Assembly (NCBI GenBank): GCA_028707275.1
Contig: JAQTUP010000001.1
Span: forward strand, 62,001-126,000
Reading direction: 5' to 3'
Length of the DNA stretch: 64,000 nucleotides
Source: Gallionella sp.
GTDB lineage: Bacteria; Pseudomonadota; Gammaproteobacteria; Burkholderiales; Gallionellaceae
Under the pieces are notes generated by a model. It saw only the letters and a program-made list of their open reading frames with translations. It was not told the origin of the DNA and did no database searches. Shown here in pieces: positions 9,590 to 17,542 of the stretch. The stretch's first letter is position 1, and the number at the start of each line of letters is the position of its first letter. Position numbers and translations under genes: made by a program.

Positions 9590-9900
9590 TCTAAAAACCT
9601 TAATTGGACTGATTGTAGGTGCGAGTTTGAAGAATGATGAAATCTTCTACCAAGTGACTCTGGCTGTATTCCAACTTGGCCCCGACTTGATCCCAACTTG
9701 GTCATAACTTGCCTGGTAACTTGCGGGGTGACTTGTTCAGTCACTTGTTCATTTTTCGATGCCGGTGCTGGTACAACTTGTTCACTCCGGTACTGCCATA
9801 CCACAGCCTTGAGCTGGTTGCCTTTGCTGGCGTCAATCAGCTCACTCTTGAGCCAGGCCTGTAGCGTGCGTGGACTGCCTAATAATTGGTGCAGCTTCAT
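9586..9900 (-). CDS. Small protein with QVT repeats
   Basis: A 104-residue protein of unknown function between the BrxC-like gene (4-bp gap) and the AlbA_2 gene (4-bp overlap). The first 45 residues (MKLHQLLGSPRTLQAWLKSE...) could form a short helical domain. Then comes NEQVTEQVTPQVTRQV, the same repeat type as in the linker of the next protein, after which the repeat continues in DNA but changes frame and the peptide becomes irregular. It may be a truncated relative of a longer QVT-linker protein or a genuine small partner. Overlapping coupling favours it being translated. Confidence 0.55.
   Translation of the reverse strand: MKLHQLLGSPRTLQAWLKSELIDASKGNQLKAVVWQYRSEQVVPAPASKNEQVTEQVTPQVTRQVMTKLGSSRGQVGIQPESLGRRFHHSSNSHLQSVQLRFLE
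9674..9780 (-). repeat. ACTTG repeat tract in the small gene
   Basis: ACTTG cores begin at 9674, 9685, 9696, 9707, 9719, 9731, 9743 and 9776, with spacings of 11, 11, 11, 12, 12, 12 and 33. The 12-bp-spaced copies encode in-frame QVT repeats; the 11-bp-spaced copies do not hold frame. It is the same core as the tract in the following gene about 1.6 kb away. Confidence 0.85.
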
Positions 9901-9904
9901 GCCA

Positions 9905-12900
9905 TCACTCTACGACAAATCTCAGCTTGCTGGCATCTTTACCCTTACAGCGATCGTTCAGGAACGTGTCAAAGCGGCTGCGCAGCTCGTCTGGCTTGGC
10001 GGGCGACCCGCCTTGAAGCAAGGCTTGCCTAAGCTCCTCACTCTTGACGCCGATCTTCTCCAGCCCTGACAGTGCTTCTTGCACAGCACTCACAAACTCA
10101 GGTAGGACGGGGTCCGGTAGCGCCTTGGCAGCCAGGAACGCCTCGATGAGCTTCTTGGCCTTGGGAGGCAGCAAGGCCAGGCTCTCTTGGGTAAACGGGT
10201 CGTCCAGATTATCCTGCAAGGTTTGCTGCCAACTAGCCAGCAGTATATCCAGCTCGTCGTCGAGTTGGTGCAGCCGGTTGCCAGCGGGAATCAGTTCCAG
10301 TTGTTCAGCAGACGGACGGAAGCTGCAATGCGGGCAGATAGGGGTTGCTGCCAGTGTAGGCTCGTCCAGCGCGGAGCAGCTTTTCAGGCTATCGAGTTTT
10401 TCTTCAAAATTGGTGAGCTGGCTGGTGGGCATCAACGCAATACCTGCCAAGGCCCGCAAGGCCACCAGTCGACTGTCCTTGCGCAGGGCGTTTTTGGTCT
10501 TTTCCTCACTCACACCCAAGCGTGCTTTGCTGTGGCTGGCGATGTAGGCGTTAACGTAGTCCTTTTTCAACTGGTTCAGGGTTTGACGGTATTCGGTTGC
10601 GTGTTGAGCACTGCGGTCTTGCGAGAGCTTGGTGTGCATCTCGTCGCGAGTGGTTTGTGCCACCTTCACCCAAGGGTGGTTAGCCTGCAAAACCATCTCA
10701 CCTTGCGACAGGTAGGCTGCGGTGGTGCCAAGCTCTGCTACCAGCTCAAGTAAGCGCTCAACGGAAGACAGCACCTCCAAGTTCTTTTTCTGGACATCGA
10801 TATCGTCCGACCCGAGGCGCAGGTTTTTGAGTTTGCCAACCGTGTTATACGGCGAGAGTGCTTCGGTAAAAGTCTTGAGCGCTTCCAGTCGCGTGCGCCA
10901 GTCCTTGGCTTCCTCCTCATGTAGCAGAGGTTTGCCCCAAAACGTCAGGCGATTCTGCAAATCAGACCCAGCCTTGAGGACACGTTGCACCAACAGACCC
11001 ACGGCTTCCTGAAGTTTGATGACCGGTTCGGCATCACCCGCTGTGGCCTTTTGAGCCAACCCGGTGGCCAAGCCAAATAGTTCAAACAGTGAGCGCAGTA
11101 CGGCAACATTGATTTCTTTGGGTGCCTCGATGTGTTTGAACTGTTTTAGTTCTTCAAAGGAGTGCTCTGCCAACTGGGACAGCTTGCCGGAATCAATCTT
11201 GTCGCCGGTAATGGCGAGGACGATGTCGCCGGAATAAACCAGACCACCCAGCACGGTAATCAGCAGATCGGGTTCCAAACGGAAACGGATGGGCGCGAAG
11301 TACTCCACGTCCGACGTGCCAGACAGCAATTCGTTGCGGTTAAGCACCTGCCCGTGACCCTTGGCTTTGAGTCTGCTCAGTACTTCTTGTGCATACTTGG
11401 AGCGGCCAGTCTCAACGCGGTCGCCATCCAGCATTTCCAGTGCGTCCAGAATAGCCGTTGCGTCTTTAGTGCGCGTACCACCGGCCAAGGCCTTGAGTGC
11501 ATTGCCGACCAGTTGTTTGCGGTTATCTTCAGTTACCAGTACAGAAAAGGTGGGGTACTCGGGTGCTGCATCAGCAAAACGCTGCGCCAAAGCCAGACCA
11601 GACGCGATATTGACCACATCACGGAAGTTGGCACGCTCCTCCGGACCAAGGCGGGCGCGGTCGCGCACTGAAACCCCTTTGAGCCAGTTCTGAAGTGTTT
11701 TTGTCTGACCTTGATAGGTGACTTCAAAGGCTGTGCTTTGTTTGTCTTGCAGCCATTTGCTCATGGCGCGCAGGAAGTCTTGTGACTTGGAGAGATAAAT
11801 GGCTTTGGCACCACCACTGGCTGTAGAGGCCAGATCCAGTGCGGCAGCATAGAAGGCAAGATGTTTCTTCATCTCTTCGTCCAGCCCCTTTAACCGAAAG
11901 AACACTTCATCAGATAGGTGGCTATCGGTGAAGCGTGGCTTCTCGAAAGGCTGGATGAAGTAAACGTAAAAGTCGCGTTCGGGCTGTGCCGTGGGCCGGT
12001 CGTTGGGGGCCCCAAAAAATAGATAGCCTTTGCGTTGAACGCGGCGTTCTTGCCATTCAAGTGGGTATTGCCAGATTTGGTGGCCAGTAACGTAAGGTAT
12101 TTCGTCTGGCCGTTCCAGCATCAATTGCTTGATGGCGCTGTAATACGCGCGATCCAAGGCGTCATCCGACAGGGCCTCGGCACGCTTTTCAACTTGGGCG
12201 TCGTAGTCGATGTCCTTTTTCAGATCGAGGTAGTACTGCTCGGTGTCAGGCGCTTTGGAAATGAACTGACCATTGACCGTTTTTAGCACCTCGCGCAGCG
12301 CGGTCTGGACGAGGGATAGCAGGTTTTCTGACGGCTCGCCAGGCATATCTTCGCTGCCCGGTTGGTACAGACAGAGCGCATCCCTCAGCTCGGCAGCAGT
12401 GGGGCCAATTGGGATATAAATGTCACCACCCGTGGTCAGACGATGAACGGCCAAGGCGTTGATGATGCGCAGTGCCATTGCCTTATAGGCCGGACGGGTG
12501 AAGGCTTGCTGGACGCGGGAATCCAGCACCTCAGAGACGCGCATCACTTCCTTGATGTTCGGGTCGGCACGCAGGACCGAGTTGGTCTTGATGGTCTGCC
12601 AGAAGCTTTCGTAGCTGATTAACTGGGGACGGTCGGTCGGCACGTCCTGATCGATAAGAGCCAACATAGCTGTTTCGATGGTCTTGAGTGCGCCGCGCTT
12701 TTCAGTAAACGAAATTTGCTCGAAGGTTTTCAGGTAGTCTGGATGCACTGGAAAAAGACGCACGTACTCGTCCATCCGTTCGTTCATGGAACCATAAAAC
12801 TTGGCGAACGGCGTGAGGTATTCGCGGATCTTGTTTTGTTGGTCGGCACTTTTTTTCAGCAAGCGCGCGGAGACGACAAAACTGACGTCCTGACGATCGA

Positions 12901-13636
12901 TCAGGATTTGCGTGAAGCGCTCGTTGACGCGGCGCATGCTGTCGGCCACGTGCGCAAAGCGCCCGCTGTCGAAAATTGCCTCCTGCACACCGGCGACGAA
13001 GCGGAAGCGGTCGTTCTTGGTGACTTCACCAAGGATGCGCAGAAAAGCCAGATCGAGCACCAGTTCATGGTCGCGGCGCGACTGTAAATACTCCAAGAAC
13101 TCATCAATCACCAGCAACACGCCCTGAGCAGGAAATTTTTCGTTGAACGCTGCCATCATTTCTTCAAAGGACGCCTTGTTGTTCAGTTCCTGAGCGGCAG
13201 GCGGGAAAGCGTAGCTGATGCCCAGCTTCTCAAGGAAGCGTTCGAGTTGCTGGGTGATGATCTGGCGCAGAGGCATCTCCAGTCCGCCAACTTCCAGCCT
13301 CAGCACCTTGAACCGACCAGCGATGGAAGTCACCGCGTCTGCCACCTTGGGGTGGCGAATCATGGGTGCGTAGGCTGCATCTTCGGCGACTAAAGACAGC
13401 ACCGACATCAGGTGTGATTTACCCGTGCCATAGTTACCGACGATCAAGACGCCTTTGTGATCGACTGAGGCATCAAACGAAAGTTGCGGAACCATGAGAT
13501 CCGAGATGCGCTTGGCCATGTCATCCGAGATGACGTAGGTCGACACCAGTTTCTTGGCCTCGGCGGGCTTGGCTGCATCCAGCAGTTGAATGACCGATTC
13601 GATTTGCTCGAATTGAATGAGATCGCCAAATTTCAT
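9905..13636 (-). CDS. brxC: BrxC/PglY-like large ATPase (DUF6079)
   Basis: A 1243-residue P-loop ATPase of the DUF6079 type found as BrxC or PglY in BREX and Pgl phage-defence loci. Walker A (GNYGTGKSHL) is near residue 67 and Walker B (LLVIDEFLEYL) near 178; an AAA+-like region extends to about 350 and a long helical region fills the rest. A CPHC pair near residue 1110 may be part of a small zinc site. It starts 21 bases after the BrxF-like gene, whose BREX type 3 homologues always precede brxC. BrxC is thought to drive ATP-dependent assembly on DNA; that is family knowledge. Length agrees with BrxC/PglY proteins (about 1200 residues). Confidence 0.85.
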   Translation of the reverse strand: MKFGDLIQFEQIESVIQLLDAAKPAEAKKLVSTYVISDDMAKRISDLMVPQLSFDASVDHKGVLIVGNYGTGKSHLMSVLSLVAEDAAYAPMIRHPKVADAVTSIAGRFKVLRLEVGGLEMPLRQIITQQLERFLEKLGISYAFPPAAQELNNKASFEEMMAAFNEKFPAQGVLLVIDEFLEYLQSRRDHELVLDLAFLRILGEVTKNDRFRFVAGVQEAIFDSGRFAHVADSMRRVNERFTQILIDRQDVSFVVSARLLKKSADQQNKIREYLTPFAKFYGSMNERMDEYVRLFPVHPDYLKTFEQISFTEKRGALKTIETAMLALIDQDVPTDRPQLISYESFWQTIKTNSVLRADPNIKEVMRVSEVLDSRVQQAFTRPAYKAMALRIINALAVHRLTTGGDIYIPIGPTAAELRDALCLYQPGSEDMPGEPSENLLSLVQTALREVLKTVNGQFISKAPDTEQYYLDLKKDIDYDAQVEKRAEALSDDALDRAYYSAIKQLMLERPDEIPYVTGHQIWQYPLEWQERRVQRKGYLFFGAPNDRPTAQPERDFYVYFIQPFEKPRFTDSHLSDEVFFRLKGLDEEMKKHLAFYAAALDLASTASGGAKAIYLSKSQDFLRAMSKWLQDKQSTAFEVTYQGQTKTLQNWLKGVSVRDRARLGPEERANFRDVVNIASGLALAQRFADAAPEYPTFSVLVTEDNRKQLVGNALKALAGGTRTKDATAILDALEMLDGDRVETGRSKYAQEVLSRLKAKGHGQVLNRNELLSGTSDVEYFAPIRFRLEPDLLITVLGGLVYSGDIVLAITGDKIDSGKLSQLAEHSFEELKQFKHIEAPKEINVAVLRSLFELFGLATGLAQKATAGDAEPVIKLQEAVGLLVQRVLKAGSDLQNRLTFWGKPLLHEEEAKDWRTRLEALKTFTEALSPYNTVGKLKNLRLGSDDIDVQKKNLEVLSSVERLLELVAELGTTAAYLSQGEMVLQANHPWVKVAQTTRDEMHTKLSQDRSAQHATEYRQTLNQLKKDYVNAYIASHSKARLGVSEEKTKNALRKDSRLVALRALAGIALMPTSQLTNFEEKLDSLKSCSALDEPTLAATPICPHCSFRPSAEQLELIPAGNRLHQLDDELDILLASWQQTLQDNLDDPFTQESLALLPPKAKKLIEAFLAAKALPDPVLPEFVSAVQEALSGLEKIGVKSEELRQALLQGGSPAKPDELRSRFDTFLNDRCKGKDASKLRFVVE

Positions 13637-13657
13637 GTGTTCCTCTCTTTGCCCTGA

Positions 13658-14149
13658 TTACTTTTTATTGTGCAAGTTCGTTTCAAAAATGACCAGACCA
13701 TCACAGCCGTATTCACGATGCTCCGGGTGTCCCATGTCTGCATAAATCAAACGATCCGCCATGTAGCTCCCTGGCCACACTGCGACGACCTTTTGGGCAT
13801 GCGCCAGTCGTTTGAGCAGATTCAGGGGGTTGACCTGCAGGTCTTTCTCAAACAACAACTCAAGGTTGTCGAGCAAGAGCAGTCCGCCTGTAGCGTGCTG
13901 GTCGGCAAGTTCACGCAGCAGCTCACCGGCTGAAAATGCGCGTTTATTGATTGGGACAGCAGACAACCGTCGACCGAGTTCAATGCCCACATTCAAGGGC
14001 TCGACTTTGGCACGCTCGCCGAGAGTCCGTAGCAGTGCTGTCTTGCTTTTGCCACCACCATTGAGTGACCCGACCAGCAAGATCAGCTTGCTGTTCAAGT
14101 CGCCAAGCTCGCTGATGAGCTGTTCCAGTTTTTCAATCATCGGTAGCAC
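13658..14149 (-). CDS. brxF: BrxF-like small P-loop protein (BREX type 3)
   Basis: About 160 residues, matching BrxF in length and position immediately before brxC. A Walker-A-like turn, LLVGSLNGGGKSKTALL, lies near residue 25-40 (one residue longer than the textbook motif), and a Walker-B-like strand LLLLDNLELLF near 95. The longest frame starts at a GTG abutting the regulator's TAA stop; an ATG three codons later (14140) is an alternative. BrxF is diagnostic of BREX type 3, so this gene carries much of the weight for the type assignment, but the match is by eye. Confidence 0.65.
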   Translation of the reverse strand: MLPMIEKLEQLISELGDLNSKLILLVGSLNGGGKSKTALLRTLGERAKVEPLNVGIELGRRLSAVPINKRAFSAGELLRELADQHATGGLLLLDNLELLFEKDLQVNPLNLLKRLAHAQKVVAVWPGSYMADRLIYADMGHPEHREYGCDGLVIFETNLHNKK

Positions 14150-15064
14150 TTAATCGCAAGCATCTTCGATGCGAGACTGGTCGGGCGACCTGTAACCTGG
14201 GGCCAGCACGGCTGTTTTGACGCCGTATAGGGATAAAGCGTCCTTTAACCAAAGTCGATACTCAGGCCCACGAAGGCTGTGATCTGGAGAGCAGTCAATG
14301 CTCCACTGCCGCAAAATGTATCCGGCCGTCGCAGCACGTAACTTCACTTTTAGAACGCCTGCCGTCATGGCATAGTCCATCTCAGCGATTTCAGGGCGCT
14401 GCGCATCTGGGTGCGGCACCAAATCCACCTCAACAATGCGAGTCCACTGGATGTCTTGGTTGCTTTTCTCTTGCGGAAGGACTGCTTCACCCTTCAAGAC
14501 CACAGGCTGCTTCATTCGCGTTATGACGAAGTCACGAAAATCGCCACTGCGGCGATCAAACGCCCGCGCGTGCCAGCGTAAGCCGTTATCGATCAATGCA
14601 AACGGCACGATCTCACGCTCGGTTTCGCCACTCGACAACGAGTGATATATCAACTTCAGTGGACACTCCTGATTGATGGCACGGGTAACACACGCAAGCA
14701 CATCCAACCCTGGCTGCGTGAGCCGCGAGGGAATTTCACAGGTGATCCAGGACTTAATCTTCGTCGGCTCGCCGTCCCCAAAACCCTGTGACAGCCAAGC
14801 CAATACCCTCTCAGGAGGAAAGTCGAACACCGGATGAAAATCATTACCGACTACGTAAGACTTGCCCTTGGAATCGTAGTCGATATTACCGGGAGCCAAT
14901 TCTTTATAGAGCGCGAGATCCCGAGTGGCTGCTGCCGACTGTATGCCAAACCGCGACACCAAGTCCTGACGACGAATCTCCCCTATGAAACGAACGCGCA
15001 ACTCAACAAAGGCGAGTCGATCTCGCTGTGGTTGGGTCAGATTTGCAAGCCTTTCATTAGACAT
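14150..15064 (-). CDS. WYL-domain transcriptional regulator (BrxR-like)
   Basis: About 304 residues from the ATG at 15064; a longer TTG-start frame exists but its extra residues look like translated promoter. The N-terminus (LTQPQRDRLAFVELRVRF...DLVSRFGIQSAAATRDL) is a winged helix, followed near 136-185 by a WYL domain (LKLIYHS...REIVPFALIDNGLRWHARAFD) and a C-terminal extension. Regulators of this build (BrxR, CapW) repress defence operons until infection. It is the first gene of the leftward operon and diverges from a small rightward gene across a palindromic promoter region, as expected for autoregulation. Confidence 0.82.
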   Translation of the reverse strand: MSNERLANLTQPQRDRLAFVELRVRFIGEIRRQDLVSRFGIQSAAATRDLALYKELAPGNIDYDSKGKSYVVGNDFHPVFDFPPERVLAWLSQGFGDGEPTKIKSWITCEIPSRLTQPGLDVLACVTRAINQECPLKLIYHSLSSGETEREIVPFALIDNGLRWHARAFDRRSGDFRDFVITRMKQPVVLKGEAVLPQEKSNQDIQWTRIVEVDLVPHPDAQRPEIAEMDYAMTAGVLKVKLRAATAGYILRQWSIDCSPDHSLRGPEYRLWLKDALSLYGVKTAVLAPGYRSPDQSRIEDACD

Positions 15065-15106
15065 CCTGGTTGGCCGATGGTTGAAATTGATGGTTAATAA
15101 GCATTG

Positions 15107-15142
15107 TTGCGAATAGTATATGAGCTGCACTATAATTTGCAA
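15107..15142. promoter_or_regulatory. Divergent overlapping promoters with palindrome
   Basis: Leftward: TTGCAA at 15137-15142, 16-bp spacer, TATACT at 15115-15120 (reverse strand), leading to the WYL gene. Rightward: TTGCGA at 15107-15112, 18-bp spacer, TATAAT at 15131-15136, leading to the small gene at 15270. The outer ends (TTGCGAAT and ATTTGCAA) form an imperfect inverted repeat that covers both promoters, a likely operator for the WYL regulator. Confidence 0.6.
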
Positions 15143-15269
15143 CCTATTGTTTGGTGATGCTTAGTGAATCGCATGATGATGATCATTAGTGCCGCTCAAT
15201 AGTCAATTGTTCGAGGCAAAGACAGCCTAAACACCTTCAGTCAGGCGATCAACTCAAAGGAGCAGCGAT

Positions 15270-15482
15270 ATGGCAACGAAGCATTTCCCGAAGGGCTTGG
15301 ATGGACGCATGCAAGATCAGAATGGTGAAATCCGCCAAAAGCGCAGTGACACGAAAGTAGAAACCCTGCGCAAAACTTACGGCGACGATTTCGCCAAGGG
15401 CTACCGGTCGGATGCCCAGCTAGGTACTGTTCTGAAACGTGAAGGTGTGGACTCCCTAGACCAGTTGCTGAAAAAAAAGTAG
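15270..15482 (+). CDS. Small charged protein, 70 aa
   Basis: A 70-residue lysine-rich protein of unknown function, starting with an ATG nine bases after a good AAGGAG ribosome site. It begins MATKHFPKGLDGRMQDQNGE and ends in KKK; no membrane segment or signal peptide. Its frame, ribosome site and position divergent to the defence regulator support it being real. It may be a small accessory of the island or a regulator partner. Its stop codon coincides with the end of the island: the next bases belong to a truncated toxin gene on the other strand. Confidence 0.65.
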   Translation: MATKHFPKGLDGRMQDQNGEIRQKRSDTKVETLRKTYGDDFAKGYRSDAQLGTVLKREGVDSLDQLLKKK

Positions 15483-15483
15483 C

Positions 15484-16200
15484 TCTGGCGAGCGGCAGCA
15501 GATTGAAATCCAGCCTTTCTGCCCGTGCCTTGTTGAGCAGCCGGTTACGAATGGATACGCCCATATTCTGAACGCTCATACCAGATCTCTCCAGATACGG
15601 GCGCATCACGTTGGCAACGCGGCAGACCTTAGCGTAGTACCAAACATCATCACTCGTAATTCGCTTTTCATGCTAAGCCTCACGCAGCGGGTCAAGCGCG
15701 ACATCGAGACCGATCTTGTTACGGTATTTGAAACAGTCGGCCACCGTCTTTGCGACACCGGTGATGCGGACAGTCACACCATCCACGACGTGTTCCTCAA
15801 TCCCCTCGGTAAACGCTGCACCGGAGAAACGCACAATGCGCAGCGGCGGGTAATCGAGCTTCGGTTTAACGGCCTTGTTTTCAACCGCCAGCCACACCTC
15901 AAAAGGAGCCTGGGTGGTCAGGTTGTGAAAACGCAGCGCAGAGAGCAGGCAAACAATGCCTTTAGGCACCTTGCGTGCTACTTCCGCCAGCGATCCTTGG
16001 GCTGACACTACTCGCCCAGGCAAGCCATAAAGACCACGCCCGACATGCTCCAACTGCTCGCGATGGACAGCGCGCGTCAGCGAAACGCGCGAAATACCTA
16101 GCGGCGCGAGGTCGCAAGGACGGATCAACCCTTGGGTTCGCACCAGATCAAGCAATTTTTCGGAAAGAACGTTCATGTCAGCAATAGCGTTCCATAACAT
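15484..16200 (-). pseudogene. Decayed abiE toxin-antitoxin locus
   Basis: The first 175 codons encode an AbiEi-type antitoxin (N-terminal wHTH DLAPLGISRVSLTRAV, then RGLYGLPG and the C-terminal TVRITGVAKTVADCFKYR). A TAG at 15673-15675 interrupts the frame; beyond it the same frame continues with the expected AbiEi ending (KRITSDDVWYYAKVCRVANV). From 15579 the start of AbiEii (MSVQNMGVSIRNRLLNKARA) follows, but homology ends after about 30 codons near 15490, where the island begins. The toxin is therefore lost and the antitoxin shortened. The 175-residue product might still be made; an alternative start is the ATG at 16176. Confidence 0.75.
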
Positions 16201-16546
16201 CGATAGTTGTCAATATATACCAGCAGTTCGAAACATCTGAAAAAAGTCTAGCTTTGCACTGAATTGTGAGCCTGAGATAAACCGTGTTACTGATTGATAA
16301 CTGCCTAGGAAAATCTCATCAATGCCTATCGGGTTTGCTCAACACGCTCGGTGACGAATGTTTCCAGAGATTTTTCGCTATGATCCTTGGCCATCAGCAG
16401 CCGCAACCTGCCGTAACAATTGGTAGTTTCGCGATTTGGAATCGATGACACGCGAGAGTCGAATTGAATCCACCATCCACAAAATCAATCACTTGGTCTT
16501 CGCACAAAACACTGCCGCTGTTATCGTGCAATATCAATGTTGCACA
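16201..16546. other. Intergenic stretch with possible decayed coding sequence
   Basis: No convincing gene. On the reverse strand short open segments occur, one ending at a TAG at 16326-16328, but the reading frame has to be changed to join them. This looks like remnants of a lost gene between the abiE remnant and the SGNH gene. I recognise no RNA gene or clear terminator. Confidence 0.4.
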
Positions 16547-17542
16547 CTACCGGCGGCGGGACTGGACCACTGACTTCCCGGGTACAACGAATGTATCCCC
16601 ACGCTGGAACATAGCCGCCATAATCATATCCGCCACCGCAGTCCGGAAATGCCGCTTGTCGTAGTACCAGGACTTGTCCTGGGTAATATCTCGCGCCACC
16701 GAAAAATCTACAATATCTGGCCGTATTTTCAGTAACCGAGCCTTGAATTCAAGGTAGGACTGATCGGAGATCGTCGCAAGCGTATCCCGATAAAACGGGT
16801 GGATAAATAATTTTGCGTCGATCTGGTTCTCATCCAGCCATTTACACAATGCCGCGAATTCAACAAATCGCTCCTCCACCCAGCGGATATCCGCCCCGTT
16901 CCATGCGTTTAGCTGAAAATGATCGCGGTTGTATTGTTCGGGGTTGGATACCCGACTGCGGTCGTATTCGTACAAGTGATACATCCCCGTACCGTCCACA
17001 TCAAAAAATATGGAAGGTTGGCCCTGTAGATGATGTGCAATGCGCGTCAACCCTTGCCACAGCCCTGAGGCAAACAGATAGGAGCTGTAAAATGACAACC
17101 AGGATTCAGCACTCACAACGGGATGCGGACGGTTGGTTGGTAATATGCGCGGCCGCTCATAGAACTGGTAAAAATCTATGCCAATCAACACCTCTTTGAT
17201 CGGCTTGCCATGCCGCTTGAGCGCGCGCAGCGTGTCAAATGCCTCTTTTGGCGTTCCGGCCAAGAAAGACAGGTTGTAAAACGAGTGGCCGGTGATTCGG
17301 TTGGCCACGTCCGGGTCGAAAACACCCATAACCGATGAGCCAAGGATGTACGAATCGTGGCTCTCGTTATGCAACAGGTGACTCACTTTGCGGAATCGCT
17401 CGTTTACTGCGTAGCCACTGCGCAAATAATGATGTCCAAACACCTCGTAGGGATCGACAAGGTAGTTGAACATCACCACGGCCAGTCCGCCAAACAGGAA
17501 GGCGGCGGAAACCCAACAATTCCACGCGCGGTTGCTCATCAT
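16547..17542 (-). CDS. SGNH-type hydrolase partner of the MBOAT acyltransferase
   Basis: About 331 residues starting at the ATG that overlaps the MBOAT stop by one base (TGATG). One N-terminal membrane helix (AAFLFGGLAVVMFNYLV) anchors it facing the periplasm. A GSS nucleophile motif (ILGSSVMGVF) is near residue 65, and the C-terminal WYYDKRHF near residue 293 gives the Asp/His of an SGNH catalytic site. This build resembles the AlgX/AlgJ and DltD partners that pass acyl groups to surface polymers. With the MBOAT gene it forms a two-gene O-acylation module. The substrate is unknown, since no polysaccharide synthesis genes lie nearby. Confidence 0.72.
   Translation of the reverse strand: MMSNRAWNCWVSAAFLFGGLAVVMFNYLVDPYEVFGHHYLRSGYAVNERFRKVSHLLHNESHDSYILGSSVMGVFDPDVANRITGHSFYNLSFLAGTPKEAFDTLRALKRHGKPIKEVLIGIDFYQFYERPRILPTNRPHPVVSAESWLSFYSSYLFASGLWQGLTRIAHHLQGQPSIFFDVDGTGMYHLYEYDRSRVSNPEQYNRDHFQLNAWNGADIRWVEERFVEFAALCKWLDENQIDAKLFIHPFYRDTLATISDQSYLEFKARLLKIRPDIVDFSVARDITQDKSWYYDKRHFRTAVADMIMAAMFQRGDTFVVPGKSVVQSRRR

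Noticed and set aside
135-13636. DISARM or BREX type 1 instead of BREX type 3
   Set aside because: A BrxF-like gene before the BrxC-like gene points to type 3; no BrxL, BrxA/B or DrmA/B/C genes are present in the visible part.
14150-15142. A longer WYL protein beginning with TTG
   Set aside because: The extra 26 residues would be translated from the promoter region; the ATG at 15064 starts at the usual N-terminus.
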